Shown: positions 1 to 14,416 of the stretch, one piece after another
Layout of the letters: the number at the start of each line of letters is the position of its first letter
Position numbering within the stretch: the stretch's first letter is position 1
The notes under the pieces: generated by a model
The model's database searches: none
Seen by the model: the letters and a program-made list of their open reading frames with translations, nothing else
Told to the model about the DNA's origin: nothing
DNA from: Lagopus muta
Taxonomy: Eukaryota; Chordata; Aves; Galliformes; Phasianidae
Direction: 5' to 3'
Length of the DNA stretch: 64,000 bases
Assembly (NCBI RefSeq): GCF_023343835.1
Contig: NC_064440.1
Span: forward strand, 33,363,537-33,427,536
Translations under genes and position numbers: made by a program

Positions 1-204
1 GTGGTCACCAGAGGTTTCACATCCCTTCCAGCTCTGCTGATGTCCCCAGAGGGTCAGCGAGGTGGTTTTGTGCTGTTGACTCTTGATCCTTTGTAGATGA
101 ACGGGAAATCTTGTGTGAGTGGAGTGACCGTAGCTGTACAGGTATCATCTGCAGTGCTTCCTTTGTGTCTTCTATACTGTTATATATTCTATACTGTTAT
201 AGCC

Positions 205-468
205 TGATGGTGATGGAACAACGGGGGATGGCTTTAAACTGAAAGAGGAAAGATTAAGATTTGATGTTAGGAATAAATTGTTTATTCTGAGGGTGATGAA
301 GCAATAGAACAGGCTGCCCGGAGAGCTGTGGGTGCTCCATCTCTGGAGGTGCTCAAGGCCAAGTTGGATGGGGCTCTAGGCAGCCTGAGCTGGTGGGGGC
401 AGCCCTTCCCATAGCAGAGGGTTGAAGCCTGATGATCCCTCCAACCTAAGCCCTTCTATGATTCTATG
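205..468 (+). mobile_element. CR1 LINE 3' fragment
   Basis: Sense-oriented CR1 3' region. It has the usual order: a run like 'ctttaaactgaaagagg', 'gaacaggctgcccggagag', 'ggtgctcaaggccaagttggatgggg', and a 3' end of 'ttctatgattctatga'. The element is 5'-truncated, as is normal for CR1, and its 3' terminus is present. The exact 5' boundary is approximate. Confidence 0.85.
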
Positions 469-3400
469 AAGGAATTGGCTAATGGAGAAAAAGGTGGTGA
501 TAGAAAGCTTATGGAAAAATGGTCCACCGGTCAATTAGCATTACAATCCAAAACTAATTATGATTTTTTTTTTTCTAAACTGTTCTTCACCTTCTTTCTA
601 CCAATGCATTTCAGTTTTAATTAGTATCCACTGCATAAATGTTCTAACACGACAAAAAAAGCCAATCTTGAATATACAATACAACCTGCTTGCTTGATGG
701 CTGGGATGTTTCATTCCCCTTCCTTTTAATACCTCTGGTGGCTGGAAAGACGCAACACCATCCTGTAAGTAAGAGCTGATAGGAGTGAAGTCAGCCAGGA
801 GCTTGGAGGATTTCTCAATCCAGTTTTTGATGGAAGTCCTAATGCTAGTGCGATACAACCAGCTACTGAGAACACAATGAGGGAGAAAGGATTCCTTGAA
901 AATATTTGCTGATAAATCCTGAAGAATCTCTTAGGAAGACATGAAGCAGCACCAAGGACATTTCAGTAGCTTCTTTTATTAAATGAAAGTAATTTAGCAA
1001 AAAAAATTCTCCCAAAATGTCACCACGAGACAAACTTAATGTATGGAAGAAAAAATTGCATGGAATTCAGAACTTTAATTTAATATTAATTAACTCCCAA
1101 ACACAACTAAGTAGATTTAATTGGTGCTGTGGCTCGAAGTTTACTTGCAAAATTGTAACTAATGAACGGAATGTTTTTGATAAGGGGTAGCATACAGTTT
1201 CTCACATTTTCATTACAGATCTGCAAAAATGGGGGATGACCATGCATCTGATTTCTGGGTTATTCTCTCTATTCACCGAAGAATGTAATTTACTTATTTA
1301 AACTGTAAATACTGAAAGCAGTTTGTGCCCAAAGAAAGTTTTTAAGATGAAATAGTTTTATCACAACCGCCCTTCACTTGTGCAACTAACTTAGGGATGT
1401 TGCAGTATTTGTCTCTGTTATTTGTCCCTGCTGTCTACTCAGCGCAGGACAGCAGGTCTGCAGGGTATCATGTTCATGGGATGTGCTCTTGGAGCTGACT
1501 TCTGTCACTTGTCTGTCCAGATGTAGCAGCTATTGGAGATGTGCAATTTTTACTACTGTCGTCTAGGGGAAGGAGAAGAAATAAGTCCATTTCTGTCTCC
1601 CACCCCCAGTGCTGTGTGAATCAGAGTTTCCAGTTGTGTTAGTGTCCTCATGCTCTTGATGCACCATGAACAGCAGCTGCTTGTTCCTGGATTGCTCAGA
1701 GACAGCCATTCAAGAACACACTGATATTTTCATCTGAAGTGCTTGGATGTCTTGGACACTGACAAAAAGCCTGCCAGCATATTTGGCTATCTTTAAGTTC
1801 AGGCTGTGTTCTAGGCAGAGATCAAAGGGACAGAAGTTAAGGGAGTCTGAAGAGTGATGCTGAGGGGCACATGCTGAGTGGAGCTGCCTGAGATCTGCCT
1901 AATGATCATGAGTCCACCTCCTTTTGAAACATTCAACGTGACTTTTGTGCCTTCTGGATTTAGGGTAGATGTTCTCGTGGCCGTCTGTATAACTTGCCTT
2001 AATTGTCATTTCATTACCAGCCTGAAGGAAAAATGTGCAGAAACTTGGGATTTGTGTAAAATGTGCATTTAATTTGAAAAACAATGTTTGTAATCCAGTT
2101 TGTAACAACTCACATAAAATCCAGTGTTCACAGAAGCAAAGAAGTATGGAAGAGACCACATGGTATGGTAAACTTCTTTAAATTAATCTACTTTTCCTCA
2201 TCTTTTGGTAGGAAACAGAGATTTTTGAAGTTACAGACAATTACACTGCATAATCCCTTCAAAAGGAATGTAAAATAAGCAAAGTAATGTTTTTTATTTG
2301 AGGTACCTTCTCTTAATCTACTAAGGATATTGATGTGCCAATTCATAGTTTGATATAGTAAGCATTCACAGATGAGCATTCTTTTTAATTAACATACAGT
2401 TGAGCATATGTATTTAAAGGCTGTGGATGGCTTTGTCTTACATCTTATGTGCAGGTGAGGGAAATCCTATTGTCCTAAATGTCCTAAAGGGACATTTGAG
2501 TAAATGGGAACGAATGAGTGATGGAGGATTCCCAGAATCTGATGATGAGGGCTGCCTACAAGTTTTGGCACACTGCAGTTTTCAAACGTTTGGCGTGGCT
2601 TGAAAGACAGGGACATGAGATAGGTGCTAGTGAATCAAAACTAAGAAGCAAAACTTTGATCAGTGACATTTGCAGTCATTTCCCCTCAGAGCACAGGGAG
2701 TCACTACAGGTACTCCTGCAAAGGTAAATGCAGTGTGGGAAATGCCAGGCTCTGAACTGCTTGTGCCCCACGCACCTGTAGCAGCAGGGCACCAGCTGCT
2801 TCACTTGCACAGGTAACAAGAGCAGGAATGCAGAAATAAGTGATGGTTCAAGTTGCAAAGAAATGCCCTATGTCCTTCAGCTGGTTCTGTATCCAGGTGA
2901 ATGCGTTCATTCAGTGCATCGTTATCTCTGGATGTGTGAGAGAGCAGTAAAGGATGGCTTGTTTTAATGATGGTGGCTGTATTTCCAAGCTGTGCTTGCT
3001 TTAAACACTTGTGAGGCTTCACGTGGTTGCTGATCAGATTGTGCTACCTGAAAGAAAACAATAGTTTAGGTTTAAACATTTCCATTTCAGCAAAATAAGC
3101 ATTACCACCAGCGTTTTGGTTTATAGGTTGCCTATGGGCAAATGCTCCTATCTGCTGTTCAGCAGCCTCTGCTCCGTGAATGCTGCTTTGCATTTGTCTG
3201 TGCATTATTGCCCTGCAGGTCTGGTGCCCTCTCCTTCATTCAGCAGGAAACTGTGAAAATCAGTACGAAGCTCAAGGAACTTGGATGTTGTGCTGGTGGC
3301 CATGTGGGCACCAGGATAGACTTTAGGAAATTTGGAGCCTGTGGCTCCACCCAGTACTTTGGAGCAACGTCCTTGGCATCTATCCTGCCACTCTCAGTGG

Positions 3401-6400
3401 GCTTACCCTTGGCTTAAAGGCCTCGCAAAGAAGGGCATCAGAATTTGTCTTCCAATAAGCAGAAAACACTCCCAAACTCAGGTATCTAGGGCATCTTTTT
3501 TTATTCAGCTTTTAAGCATTTATTTTTAGATGGCACGGCTCCACTTGCTAGGAGAGTGTGAATTTAAATGTTGTAAAGCAATATAAATGGCCATTAAGTT
3601 AGGAAGCACAGTATGACCTTTTTTGAAATATTGTGCCAAACATTGTGTTTGCTTTGTGAGCTAAGTGGAACTTCTGGAAGGCTGCTGCTGCTGAAAGGCA
3701 CTGGCTGGGTCTCTGGGGAGGGAGCACATTATTACAAGATGAATCTGGGGATCTGACAGAAATAACAAAACAAAGCTGTAAAAACTGGGTAAGAATTTAA
3801 CAGGAAGAAATTCAGGTTGATTGCAATGACTTTTATATGCCTTATTTTTCCAGAATGCAATGGATGCCTTTTTTTCTGATGTTAACTTTCCAGCTTTAAA
3901 GGCGTGTTAGCAAATCCTGAAGGATGCTACAAAGAGGGGCTGTGAGAGAGCATTTGTGCAGACCTGCCAAATATTTGTGCGCCTTCATTATTTGTGTTCT
4001 GGCTTTGATTATTAAATGGTAGAGCAGCAATTAAGAGCCCCACCCGGTGCTGATGTCCCAGGATGCTTCACAGTTGCCTGACTTTGTAAGGGACATCAGC
4101 ATCTGAAAACAAGATGGGATCAGTTATTAGCCATGGCTGCTATTTTATTTAGAACAGAAAGGAAGCATATTCAAAGCAGAACTGCAATCCAACTCCAGTC
4201 ACTTAGCTTACAAACCCCTCCACCCCTTCTCTATCTCTCCTCTTTGGTTTACATTTCAACATAGGCAGGAGGGCTGCTCTGCAGGGAGCAGAGAGCAGCA
4301 GAGAGCTCAGCACAGTGTCCTGTCTTTGTACGTACACAAGACAAGTACATGGTTTGCAAATCAGCCCCAAACTGGCTTTGAATCCTGGCTTTGTGCTTGA
4401 TGTGTCACAGATAGATGGAGCAGTTTATGTGCTTCCATTGCAGCCAGTTGGAGCAAACCTCAGTAAGTTTCGTGAGCACAGGGCGAGTATTTGCCAGTTG
4501 TCCCAAAAAGCTGTGTGAGGAGCCATCCGGGAGCAGGTAGATCAAGGATATAACTATTTTCAGTCTGCAGGAATATTATGTGATTTAAGCCTGTGGATCT
4601 CAGCTGGAGTGATGCGTCTCCCTGGGGAAGCATCCCAGCTATAAAGGTTAGGCACATTCCGTATTGCAGGAAAACTGCAGAGTGAACAAATTCAGCCTTC
4701 AATTTGAAGACCTTTTATAACACCTTTTTTCCTCACCACTTCATAGAAGGTACAAAACCTTATATTTTTCAGGTGCGTCTGGCATCAAAATTAGCTTTTC
4801 CCCTTTAGTGGGCTCAGCAGTGCCGTGTGTCTCGACAAGCTTTTCAGTTAATGCATACATAATCCCTGCACTACAAATGCAGTGTGGGCTTATTTGCATC
4901 TGTTCCTGTTGCGTGAAACTCGCAGACCAGCGGTAGGATTTTAAACCTTCCCTTTTTCCCTCATTTTCCCGCATGCTCTTTTTGCTCTACCTGGGCTTGA
5001 AGGAAGTTGAAATTGCAGCTTGAAGTAAGTCCAAGGGCTTACCTTTGTACAGCATAGCTTAAATCTTCAAAACGCCGCTTCTTGAATGAAATGGTGGAGG
5101 AGGATAATTACGAATCTACTGTATAAGACTGTGCTGAATTATTTTAGAAAGGTGATAATGCTTCTGTCTGAACTGGGAGGCAGAGCTGGTTAAGTTTGGC
5201 CAGACAACCAGACAGCTAACAAGCCTTTCGCATTAGCAGGCAGTCACAGCATCAGGTAACCTTCTTGTATTACAAAATCCTGAGCCTTCCTGGTGCTCAC
5301 ATCACAATACCAGGTTATATGAACGTTTGTCCCGTGTTGGAGACAAGAGGAATAACAAGTAACTGATGTTGAGCTGTCCCAGTCACAACACAGACTCAAC
5401 CACCAGTGACGGTGAGACCCCAGAGCAGCAAGTACAGTGCTAATAATGCCTTTGCTACATAGCTGAGGCACCAGTTGTGATGGGAACTGGATGTTTCCTG
5501 CAGGCAGCAGTGCAACCCCACCGGGCTGGGGATGTGTCCTGCCCACGCCGTGCCATGGCAGCTTTGAGGTTTGCAAACTAATGATGTTTTTGGCGCAGTT
5601 TTAGCTGTAGACCAAATCCTTGCTAGTGATGAGTTCTGAAGTGCAATTTTAATAATGACATTCTTCACTTACATGATGTAGCACTTTTCCGAGCACTTAG
5701 GAATTATTAGTGAAGTCTCAAAATACATCCTTAGGGCAAGTTTAGTTCCAGCAGTTACTCAAGCCGAGAAACGTAAGCACAGGGGTTTCAATAACTTGCC
5801 AAATGTTGCAGAAGTGTTTGTGGTGCAGCTGAATGGGATTCTCAGACCCTTGCTGCCTACGCAGGGTCCATGCCACACTGAACCATCATCCGTGCTCATT
5901 GTCCTTCCTTGACTTTTTTAATGAAACCAATCTTCTAAAGACCAATTTTTGCTTCTCTTCTCTTTGTGTTTATCTATTAAGATACATTTCTTCAGGTACC
6001 GTTTAAGTTGTAAAGGCCATTTGTTGCAGAACGTATTTCCTAATTGCACGTTTCCAGTTAAGACTGCTCCTAGCTCTGGTAATGAGCACGCATCAATCAT
6101 CTGTCAAACCATGGCAGAATTCTGAATTATGGAACACGTTGCTTATAAGCAGACTGCGAGTACTTATTTGGGAAAAATAAAAAGAATAATTATGTGCATC
6201 GCCTTAAACAGTTGGACCCGTGTCCTCAGGTGATGTAAATCACCATAGCAACATTGAATTCGGTGAATCTCACTTTTGTGTAAATGAGATCTATTCTGCT
6301 CTTCATTCTCTCTTCACCCCTTGAAGACTTCAGCAGTTGTTCCTATCTTCCGTGTCCTTTCTCTCACCCCCCAAACTTCTTCTCCTCCTTTGTTATGTCC

Positions 6401-9400
6401 TGGATCATTTCCACCAACTACAGGTGATGCTCCTTTCAAAACCAGCTGCCTTTGCTGCCAGGGGCCTTCCAGTAGCATCCCCACCTTCTGCTGCTCATTC
6501 CTTTCAATCCTTGTAGCACTCTTTTGGTTTGTGTTCCCTCGTCCTACCATTTGGCTCCCTACACACTTTAGAGAGTACTCTCAGCATGATTTTTTGTTTC
6601 TCATGGTTTGTCCTCTTTTCAGCCTGGATGCTTAAGGAAATAAGGCTTATATAATTAGTCCATCTGTCGAGACCTCCCTGTGTTTGTCAGTCCTCCTTTA
6701 ATACCCTATTTGCTAATTGCAGCTAAACCAGAAGAAGGGGCAGCTAAGCAGAGGCACCAAATCCCCAGAGTTTCCCCAAAAGAAGTGCCTGGGGAGGCAC
6801 AAGAGGACAAGGAGTGTGAATGCTGCATGGAGGAGCAGAGTTCAGCCCTTGTGTTTGCTATGTCGCATAAGCTGGCTGCCCAAAAATACCCACTCTGCAG
6901 CTCAGTGCTGCTTCTCATCTGCTCTGGACAAGGGAGGGAACAGGGCAATTATGGCAAGGGTTGTTCTGTTAGCTTTTCCTCCGCGTTTCCTTCCCTTTCT
7001 TTTTGTTTCTCCACATGGTTTTGCCTCTCAGGTTTTCCTCTTTCCTTCTTTTTTTTCTTTCTTTCTTTCCTTTCTTTCCTTCTTTTTTCTGTCTTTCACT
7101 TCCATGTCCGCATCCCCCCTTCATGGATTCCTTTTCTCCTAATCCTCAGCAGTGATTTCAGCCTTGCCTTTCCTCCTGCCCTCCCCCACATCCTCTCGTT
7201 ACTGCTAATTGTGCTCCCTTCCTGGACTGACACTGCTTCCCGAGAGGAAGGAGAACTGCCGTAATGATTGGTGGCAGCAATGTCTTAACCATCTTCTTAG
7301 AGCACAAACACTGTCACAGTGTTTGAAAAGCTACATTAATTGAACATAGATTTGTTCAGGCTGCTTATTGAATGGATTTCCCTTGTGCCTGGCTTGTGTT
7401 ACAGCTTATTTTAGCTATAGACTGAATCTGAACAATAGTCATTACTCTGGCCAACATCTGTTTCCCCAGATGCCAACCCCCACTTGATCTGGAGACAGAA
7501 GACCTTGCTGTGCACCAGCATTGTCGTTCAAGCAATCGTGAACACCAGCAATCGTATACAGAGTCCAATGCTGGGTTATTTACCCATGGGATGGGATGAA
7601 AGGGTTTTCATGGGCTAGATATTTACTTCAGGTGTCTTTTACATGGAGGTTCTTCTGCTGCTTACATAGCACTGTGGGGATGTGGGTTATGCCAGGGTTG
7701 GGGTCAGGACTGCTAAAGGGGCAGGAAAGGAGGAGATGTCCCACAAAGCCATCAGCCCCTTTTCCATGTCTCAGACTGCTCCGCAGTGATTTGTGGGGTT
7801 CCATTGTTACCAGTGGTTCCGTTGGTACCAGCAGTCAGGATGTGGCTGTTTGAGTTCCATGCCCATCCATGAATCGCCCCATTCAGTCGTAACCCCCAGA
7901 AACTGAAATCACATTTCTGCTAATGGGATTTCAGCCTCACCAGCCTGACACCTCTTGTTGTGCTAGTGATGCCTTGTGGTACAGCCACCATCATTCAGTG
8001 TGATGGAAAAGCAGTGCTGGTGGCAGTCAGTGCTTGCCTGTATGGGTTCGTTACGTGAATACTGTTGCAGTGGTGATCACAGGTGCCCAACCTGCCTGCA
8101 TTGTGATTTGCACCCTCAGGGGCTGTGCACGGGTCAGGGCTCCCTGAAGTAGTGCTTGAGCTGGGGCACAGGTGCACGTAAGCCAGTATATTTGCATTTC
8201 ATCTCTCTGAATCAGCGCAATTCCTCTAACTACCCTCTTCAGTAAGTTCCTAATTACCAGCAATTTATGTCTTTACCTATTTATTGCAGCTTGCAAAGTT
8301 TGCGGTAAATTTGGCTTGTGATGGTGTCTGTGCGTGTGTGGAGCAGTTAAATCATTTATGTTCTGAGAACTTTAAAGAAACATATGCCTTAAAATCAGCC
8401 AAGTACTTACTGCTTTTGCATACACGGTGAAGTCTGTTACGTTTTATTGCATTACGCTGCTAAATAACCTTGGTTGTTATTCTTCAAGGTCTCGGTGTGT
8501 TGAGCTATTAACAGCTATGGAATGTATCTAAACTGCATTATAGCTGCATAACTACAAGCTAAGGGGTAATCGAAGATCTGTGAGGCTTAACGTAAGCATA
8601 TGGACAGCTCTCTGCTACCGGTATAGGGGAAAAAACAGCACTTAATTTGGAATTTTTAGGCAGAATACCCTAAGGATGCTTTTACCTAAGTGATCTTCAA
8701 CTTAAACAATGCAAATAGAAACACAAACGTGGGGGAATAAGGAGTGAGAAGTTACTGCGCTGTAAAAGGGAGAAGGGGCACATGAATATTTGATGTGTGT
8801 GTATATGCAAAATTAGTACAGAGATAAACAGTTTGATGAGTAATGATGCATATATTTAATTCATAGTTTTATGCATTTTTTAAAGAAAACGTAAGCAGAT
8901 GAAAGCTTGAGCCTAATTAAAACAGTAAAGGAAGCATTCAGGCTGGTTTATTCTCTGCTAAACATGAAACATGTGTGACAACTCCCGAAAACATCAGTTC
9001 CTGAGAGGGAGGGACCAGAAGAATCCATCAGTTGTAACAGTGAACTTATTGGAACTCTGGCTTGGCTCGGGACAGCGGGCTTTCACACAGAGTGCAGGAT
9101 TTGTGGCAATACGATATATTGAAGCTTTCAGCCTGTACTGCTGGACATGCCTTCCATCATCAGGGCAGCAGCAGTGCAGCACTGCAGTACCGTTCTTTAT
9201 GGCTTTGTATGGATGTTCTAACTTTGCTATTATTAAGACCAAGAAATGATTAATGTAAAGAGAAAAGTGGCACTGCACGGTGAGGGGAAAAAAAAAAAGA
9301 AAGAACATTTTTCTTCCTAGAGACACTGTCAAGCAACTTTTGTGGCAGAGTTGCAGAGTCACAGAAATCCAAATCCTGGTTTCACAGTGCCTCAGTGGAG

Positions 9401-9516
9401 AGCGCAGAGATGAAGTTTTAATTTCCAGCCCAGCTGTGGCTGATTTGCATCCATCCAGTAGAGGCCAGGGCAGAGCTGAGCTGAGCTGAAGCCACCTCCA
9501 AGAGGGCAGTGCAGCA
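469..9516. other. Intronic stretch without recognisable genes
   Basis: I see no exon, RNA gene or clear transposon here. The open frames are short, occur on both strands and resemble no protein family I know. The longest (6,680-7,264, +) is an artefact of a pyrimidine-rich tract. A 17-base motif around 'ttctatactgttata' is tandemly duplicated just upstream at about 170-200, which is probably replication slippage. Confidence 0.6.
6990..7105. repeat. Polypyrimidine (CT-rich, CTTT-like) low-complexity tract
   Basis: The + strand is almost purely C and T, with irregular CTTT and CCTTT units and a core of 'tttctttctttctttcc' around 7,047-7,080. It is simple-sequence DNA. It creates a spurious open frame translating to S/F/L-rich sequence. 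Confidence 0.85.
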
Positions 9517-9777
9517 GCCCCTTCTCAAGTGTAACAGCAGTAGGACAGGAGGGAATGCCTTAAGTTGCACCAGGAGTGGCTCAGGTTGGGTGTTAAGAAC
9601 AATTTCTTCTCAGAAGGAGCAATGATGCACTGGCACAATGCTGGGGTCACCATCCCTGCAGGTGTTCCTGGACTGTGGGGATGTGGCACTGAGGACTGTG
9701 GGCATGGTGGAGTGGGTTGAGGTTGCACTTGGGGATCTTAGTGGTCTTTTTTTAACCTGAATGCCTCTATGATTCCA
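9517..9777 (+). mobile_element. CR1 LINE 3' fragment
   Basis: Sense-oriented CR1. It shows 'gtaacagcagtaggacagga', 'aagttgcaccaggagtggctcaggttggg', 'ggggtcaccatccctgcaggtgtt' and a 3' end near 'tgcctctatgattcca'. The terminal octamers are degenerate, suggesting an older insertion. The 5' end is truncated and the boundaries are approximate. Confidence 0.85.
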
Positions 9778-12301
9778 CAATAGATGGAAGAATTGCTGGC
9801 AGAGGTTATCTTGCTAGAATCGAGGCAGGTCTTTGCCCTAATACATTTACCAGTGATTTCTCCGTTGTCATTTACCAAGAAGCTCTGTTACTGCTTTTTA
9901 TTTAAAAAAGTCACCTATAACCTGTTTGCAGGAATGAAACTCAAGGAAGCCATATGTTGAGGGTACCGTTGTTAGCGTGTTATGTCTTGTGCTTCTTCAA
10001 GACGCCTTCAGTGATCTCTCTGCTGGTGAGAAATGCATTGGCCCTGAAGTGCAGTGGGGCAAGGATTGGTTCTAGGAAGGCAGAGGGGCTCTGTGCTGCA
10101 GACCCAAGATGGTAGACTGGGCTGTCTCATTGAGACATGGGTGACAAACGCCTTGCCTATACACACTATAAACACTGCAAAAGCTGAATGTTGTTTTGTG
10201 CTTGAACTTCTCAGGTTCAAATTTAAAACATCCTTGTTTTTTTATATTTTTTAATAAATTAGCATGTCTCAGGCTGCAGTGTTAGTTGCCTTAGGCCTTC
10301 ACACCATACTAAGCTGAAAGATTCCTTCCCCTTCCCATTTAGTCCTCTGCCTTGGAAATGGTGAAAACCAGACTCAGCCAGCATGCAGGAGAGCACAGAG
10401 AGCTCCGAAGTGCTGGGTTTCAGTCCATGAATTAACACGGCTCTGGGAGAAGGGGACTCCATCTTTTCTCTGAAGCACTCAGCTCACTATTTGTGTGCCA
10501 TAAAATAAGCAGCAATAACAGTAAGCCATGTCTGACCATTCGGGGGAGTGAATCCAGCGTGCCTTCAAGCTGCTCAGTTAGTAAATGGGATCATATAGTG
10601 CACATCATCTGCATTTAGTGTGACTGCCTGCTATGGAGAATATTGATTATTTTTCCATATTATAATTCTGAGTTGATATCTTCATTTCCTTCCTAGCAGA
10701 GAATCACTCCCTTGGCCCTGTGTGTTTCTCAGCAAAGAGAAACCTGCGAATAGTGCTGGTGTGAGCTGGGTGTGAGCTGTCGTGGTGCTCTGTGCAGGGA
10801 CAGCCGTGCTTGTGCATCCAGTGGAGCAGCACCAACAGGTATCCCTGCAGGTGTGCTCCTGTCAGAGAACTGGGCTGATGCTTCACTGCGCTCACATGGC
10901 TTGTCATACATCCTGACCAAACAGCTCACACAGCACAGCCACTACTCAGTAACAAACAACTTTGTTTCCAGCAAAATGAAGCCTGAAAATGCTCCACCTT
11001 GGTATCACTGGATAGTGTTCACGTTGCATAAAAATTCAAGAGTTTTTCCCTTGTTACATGGGGGACTCGGCTATTTTAAGAACTTTAAATTTGGTTCCAG
11101 GGAAAGGTAAAGATATACCAGCTTTTGAGAGAGAGAGATGAAGGACCAGGCTGGTTTTCTGCCTTTCATCTCACTGTATTGTGTAACACCAATTGGACAG
11201 AGAAACGCTCTAATGCAGAGAGCAAGCTTTACTTCAGGCTGATGGGTTCACGTGGTCGCAGAATGGATGAAAATTCATGGAAGATGTGGAGGTGAGCCTG
11301 CTGCAGCCTTGGGATGCTTTGTTAGGATGCTAACAGTGCTGCTACGTGCCTGTAGGTTTAGGGAGGGAAGTGTCTGTGCTGTATTATCAGCTGTGATTTA
11401 GCATTGCTGCAGTCCAGCTGCTATCTCAGTGTTTCCTTGGGTTTGGATGGTGATGTTTCTCTTTACCCTTTGCCTACTACACTGCAGTTTTGTTTTGTTT
11501 TGCTGTCCTGCAGACGTAGGTAAATTTGTTTTGTTGGTACTTTTTAAATTATTCACATGCAACCTAGCCACTCGAGCTCAAATAGAATGGAAAGCTTTAT
11601 TCCAAAGCAGCGATGCATTAGAAGCGTGCTGGCAGCATTTTATATTGCTCCAACACTTTGTGTTTAATGAGGAGAACGTTTTAAGTGCACACATGCCATT
11701 GTGGCAGAGAGGATGAGAATATTTGAGTAGCCTCTGTTCACATTTATGATCGTTCTAGTCCTGTCCTTTCTGTTTAAGCAGCAATTTAAGTTAACATACA
11801 AATGAAAATATAATACCTAGAGCTTTTAGTGGAGTAAACACACACACAAATTATCAGAGGGAAGAAAACAAATTCCATAAAATGAAATGAATATTAAGCT
11901 TAGCTGCAGTTTACTAAGATGCACACTCATTAAAACCAATTGTTACTATGGACAATTCCTGTTGATTTAGGAGCTTTACAGTTCGCCAGGGAGTTCATCC
12001 AACTTCCAGAACCAGTAGCAGACATTTTTCTGTGCCTTTTTCCTTGGAGAGTTGACATTTACGTAACTAAAGGGTGGCTGCTGTTGTGTAACACGTGAAG
12101 TGGTATATGATTTTTTGAGCATGCTGAGCAGCCTTTATTCAGTGTACAGGTCCTACCTGTGTAAATCCAGGACCTACAGATCCAATCTTTGGATCCACAT
12201 CCAAAGGAAGTCCAGTCATGGACTTCTTGAATGATGGGAAACAAACAATGGCACAAACTGATAGGGATGGCAACTTTTACTCTCTTCCTCTTCTCCTTTT
12301 T
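9778..12301. other. Intronic stretch without recognisable genes
   Basis: No coding, RNA or repeat feature could be supported. A 112-codon open frame at 10,772-11,110 (+) shows no family similarity that I recognise and no flanking splice pattern linking it to SPAG16. Confidence 0.55.
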
Positions 12302-12460
12302 CATAGAATCATAGAATGGCTTGGGTTGGAAGAGATCTCGAGGATCATCAGGTTCCAACCTCCCTGCCACAGATAAGCTTGCTTGCTGATAGATCAAGTT
12401 AATAGATCAGATTGCCCAGGGCCCCATTCAACCTTGCAGTCCACACCTCCGGGGATTGGG
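12302..12460 (-). mobile_element. CR1 LINE 3' fragment (antisense)
   Basis: The + strand starts with 'tcatagaatcatagaatggc' and 'ttgggttggaagagatc', the reverse complement of the CR1 3' end. It continues through 'gattgcccagggccccattcaacc' and 'cacctccggggattggg'. The element therefore reads on the - strand, with its 3' terminus at about 12,302. Confidence 0.9.
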
Positions 12461-14416
12461 AGCATAATGAGAAGAACTAAGGCATTTTCAGGGGCTGAAG
12501 GAATGTAGAAATGATAAATTGATTCAAAAAATTCAGCCTACTGCTCTCGCAGGGCAGCTGCTTCAAAGAAGCGCGTCCTCAGTGGAAGACAAAACCTCCC
12601 TGCTGCTTAATACCAGCTGTGAATCTGACCTCTATTACTTTTGTATGATTTTGCCTTTTTTTTTTCATTAAAGATTTTTCTTGTTTTCTTTCCGTTTCCA
12701 GGAAGCTGCCCACGAGCATATTTTTAATGAATCTTCTGTAATTTCCTACGAGGCAGTACTCGCATTGATAAATACCTACAGACCAGTTTTCCTTTGTGAA
12801 AGCAGTTCCGTCTGAATTGTTTAACATGGTGACTGAAAAAGTATTGTGCAGACAAGCCTCCACTTCATCCAGAGATGGTGCTGGTGGACACAGCATCTTC
12901 CCTTTCCAGGTTGCCCTCCACCAACGTATTTTATCTCTGAAAATTTTCCTTCTCTTCTATTGGTTGCTCTTCAATGTGATCTCGCTTGCCTTTCCTCCTT
13001 GCTGGCTGCACAAAGCCATTTTCTACCCATAAATTCAAGAGAAGCTTGCTTTGTCTTACATGAATTTCATGTAATGAATCTTGGGCCAAGCATTTAAGCC
13101 ACGGTATTGCTGGACTTTGCCTTTCTGAGTTTCCTGTTAAAATGACACATCATTCCTTTTTGTTTGGATGCTTCAGTAAGTAATTTCCTCGTATATTTCT
13201 TTCTGGAAATGTTCAGTTCCATTCCCTTTCTCCAGTATTTTGCCTTTCCAGACCTCATTAGTCACTCTATTAATAGGCCTTGTTTTAACCAAGTGCCACA
13301 TCACTCCAAAAGAGCACTTTCTCATGTCTTCTTTCCCTTTTAACTTATGCTGCAGCTCCAAAAATCTGAAACCAGATCTTTCATTCTCGATAGCCTGTTT
13401 AGAAATAAATCTCTCTTTTCTGAGACAGACAAGGGAATTTGGAATTGAAACTGCAGGTAGGCAAAAGATGCTGCTGGCAATTGCAGCCTGCGCATTCAGA
13501 TACAAAGCATTTAAACTTTTTTAGGGTGGAAATGATTTTCTCAGTAATCAGACCCAACGCTCAAATAAAAAAAAAAAATAATAAAAGCTCAGCCTTTTTA
13601 TATTGGTCCTATGAAATACAGCGTGATCGTATCCGTACCTCTGGAAGGGAAATGAGTGTGATTAATGAAGCAAATCATACGTTTTAATGTGCATGATAAA
13701 ACTGTTACTCCGAAGAGAAAACAATATCTTTAGCAATTCAAAATAATGTTATTTGCACCTTTTTTAATCTGCTTTTTCTTTTCATTGCCTTCAGATTCTC
13801 GTAGGCTGGCAGTTATTGCCAAGACATTACTATTTCAAGTCTTTCCTCTTCTATTTGCCTTTCCATCTTCTATACGTATAATGTCTGCGTCCATTCCCTC
13901 TTCCTCCCAAGATGAAACACTTTTTATATCGTGTGTTTTTCTAAGTCTTTCTACAGATAAATTAACCACACGAGGGAACTTGGCAGCAGTCTGTCCCATT
14001 GCTGCTCTGTGGAAGCTAGTAGGAATGCGCAAAGAGGAAAATGCATCTAAATGTTAGATCCATTAACTTACTGACCTTTAAAAAGGATGGATGGCAGAAC
14101 GAATACTAGTATGCCTAGTAATTTCAGTCATTGAAAGCTAACTAAACATTCATGTAAGTGAGAACTTGAATGAAATACTCAGCAGACGTGTGCGGTATGT
14201 CAAATTCCACTAAAATTACTGGAAAACCCCTGATTTCAGCCACATTGGGAAAGAGCCTCGTATACTCATTACTTTATTAAAGCCAACTGACTTTTCTTGC
14301 AGTCTGTTATTCCACAGTCAATTTACATACTAAAACATAGAGATTTTGTAGTGTCACTCTTGTGTAGTTATTACAGATGTAAACAAACATTACAGACAGC
14401 AGGTTGAGGGTTTTTT
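12461..14416. other. Intronic stretch without recognisable genes
   Basis: I see nothing beyond A/T-rich intronic DNA and short runs such as the A tract at about 13,568-13,580. The open frames here, up to about 110 codons, have no recognisable domain. Confidence 0.55.

Noticed and set aside
6680..7264. 194-codon open frame (+)
   Set aside because: Its second half is translated from a CT-rich low-complexity tract (S/F/L-rich), with no domain and no splice context. It is an artefact of composition.
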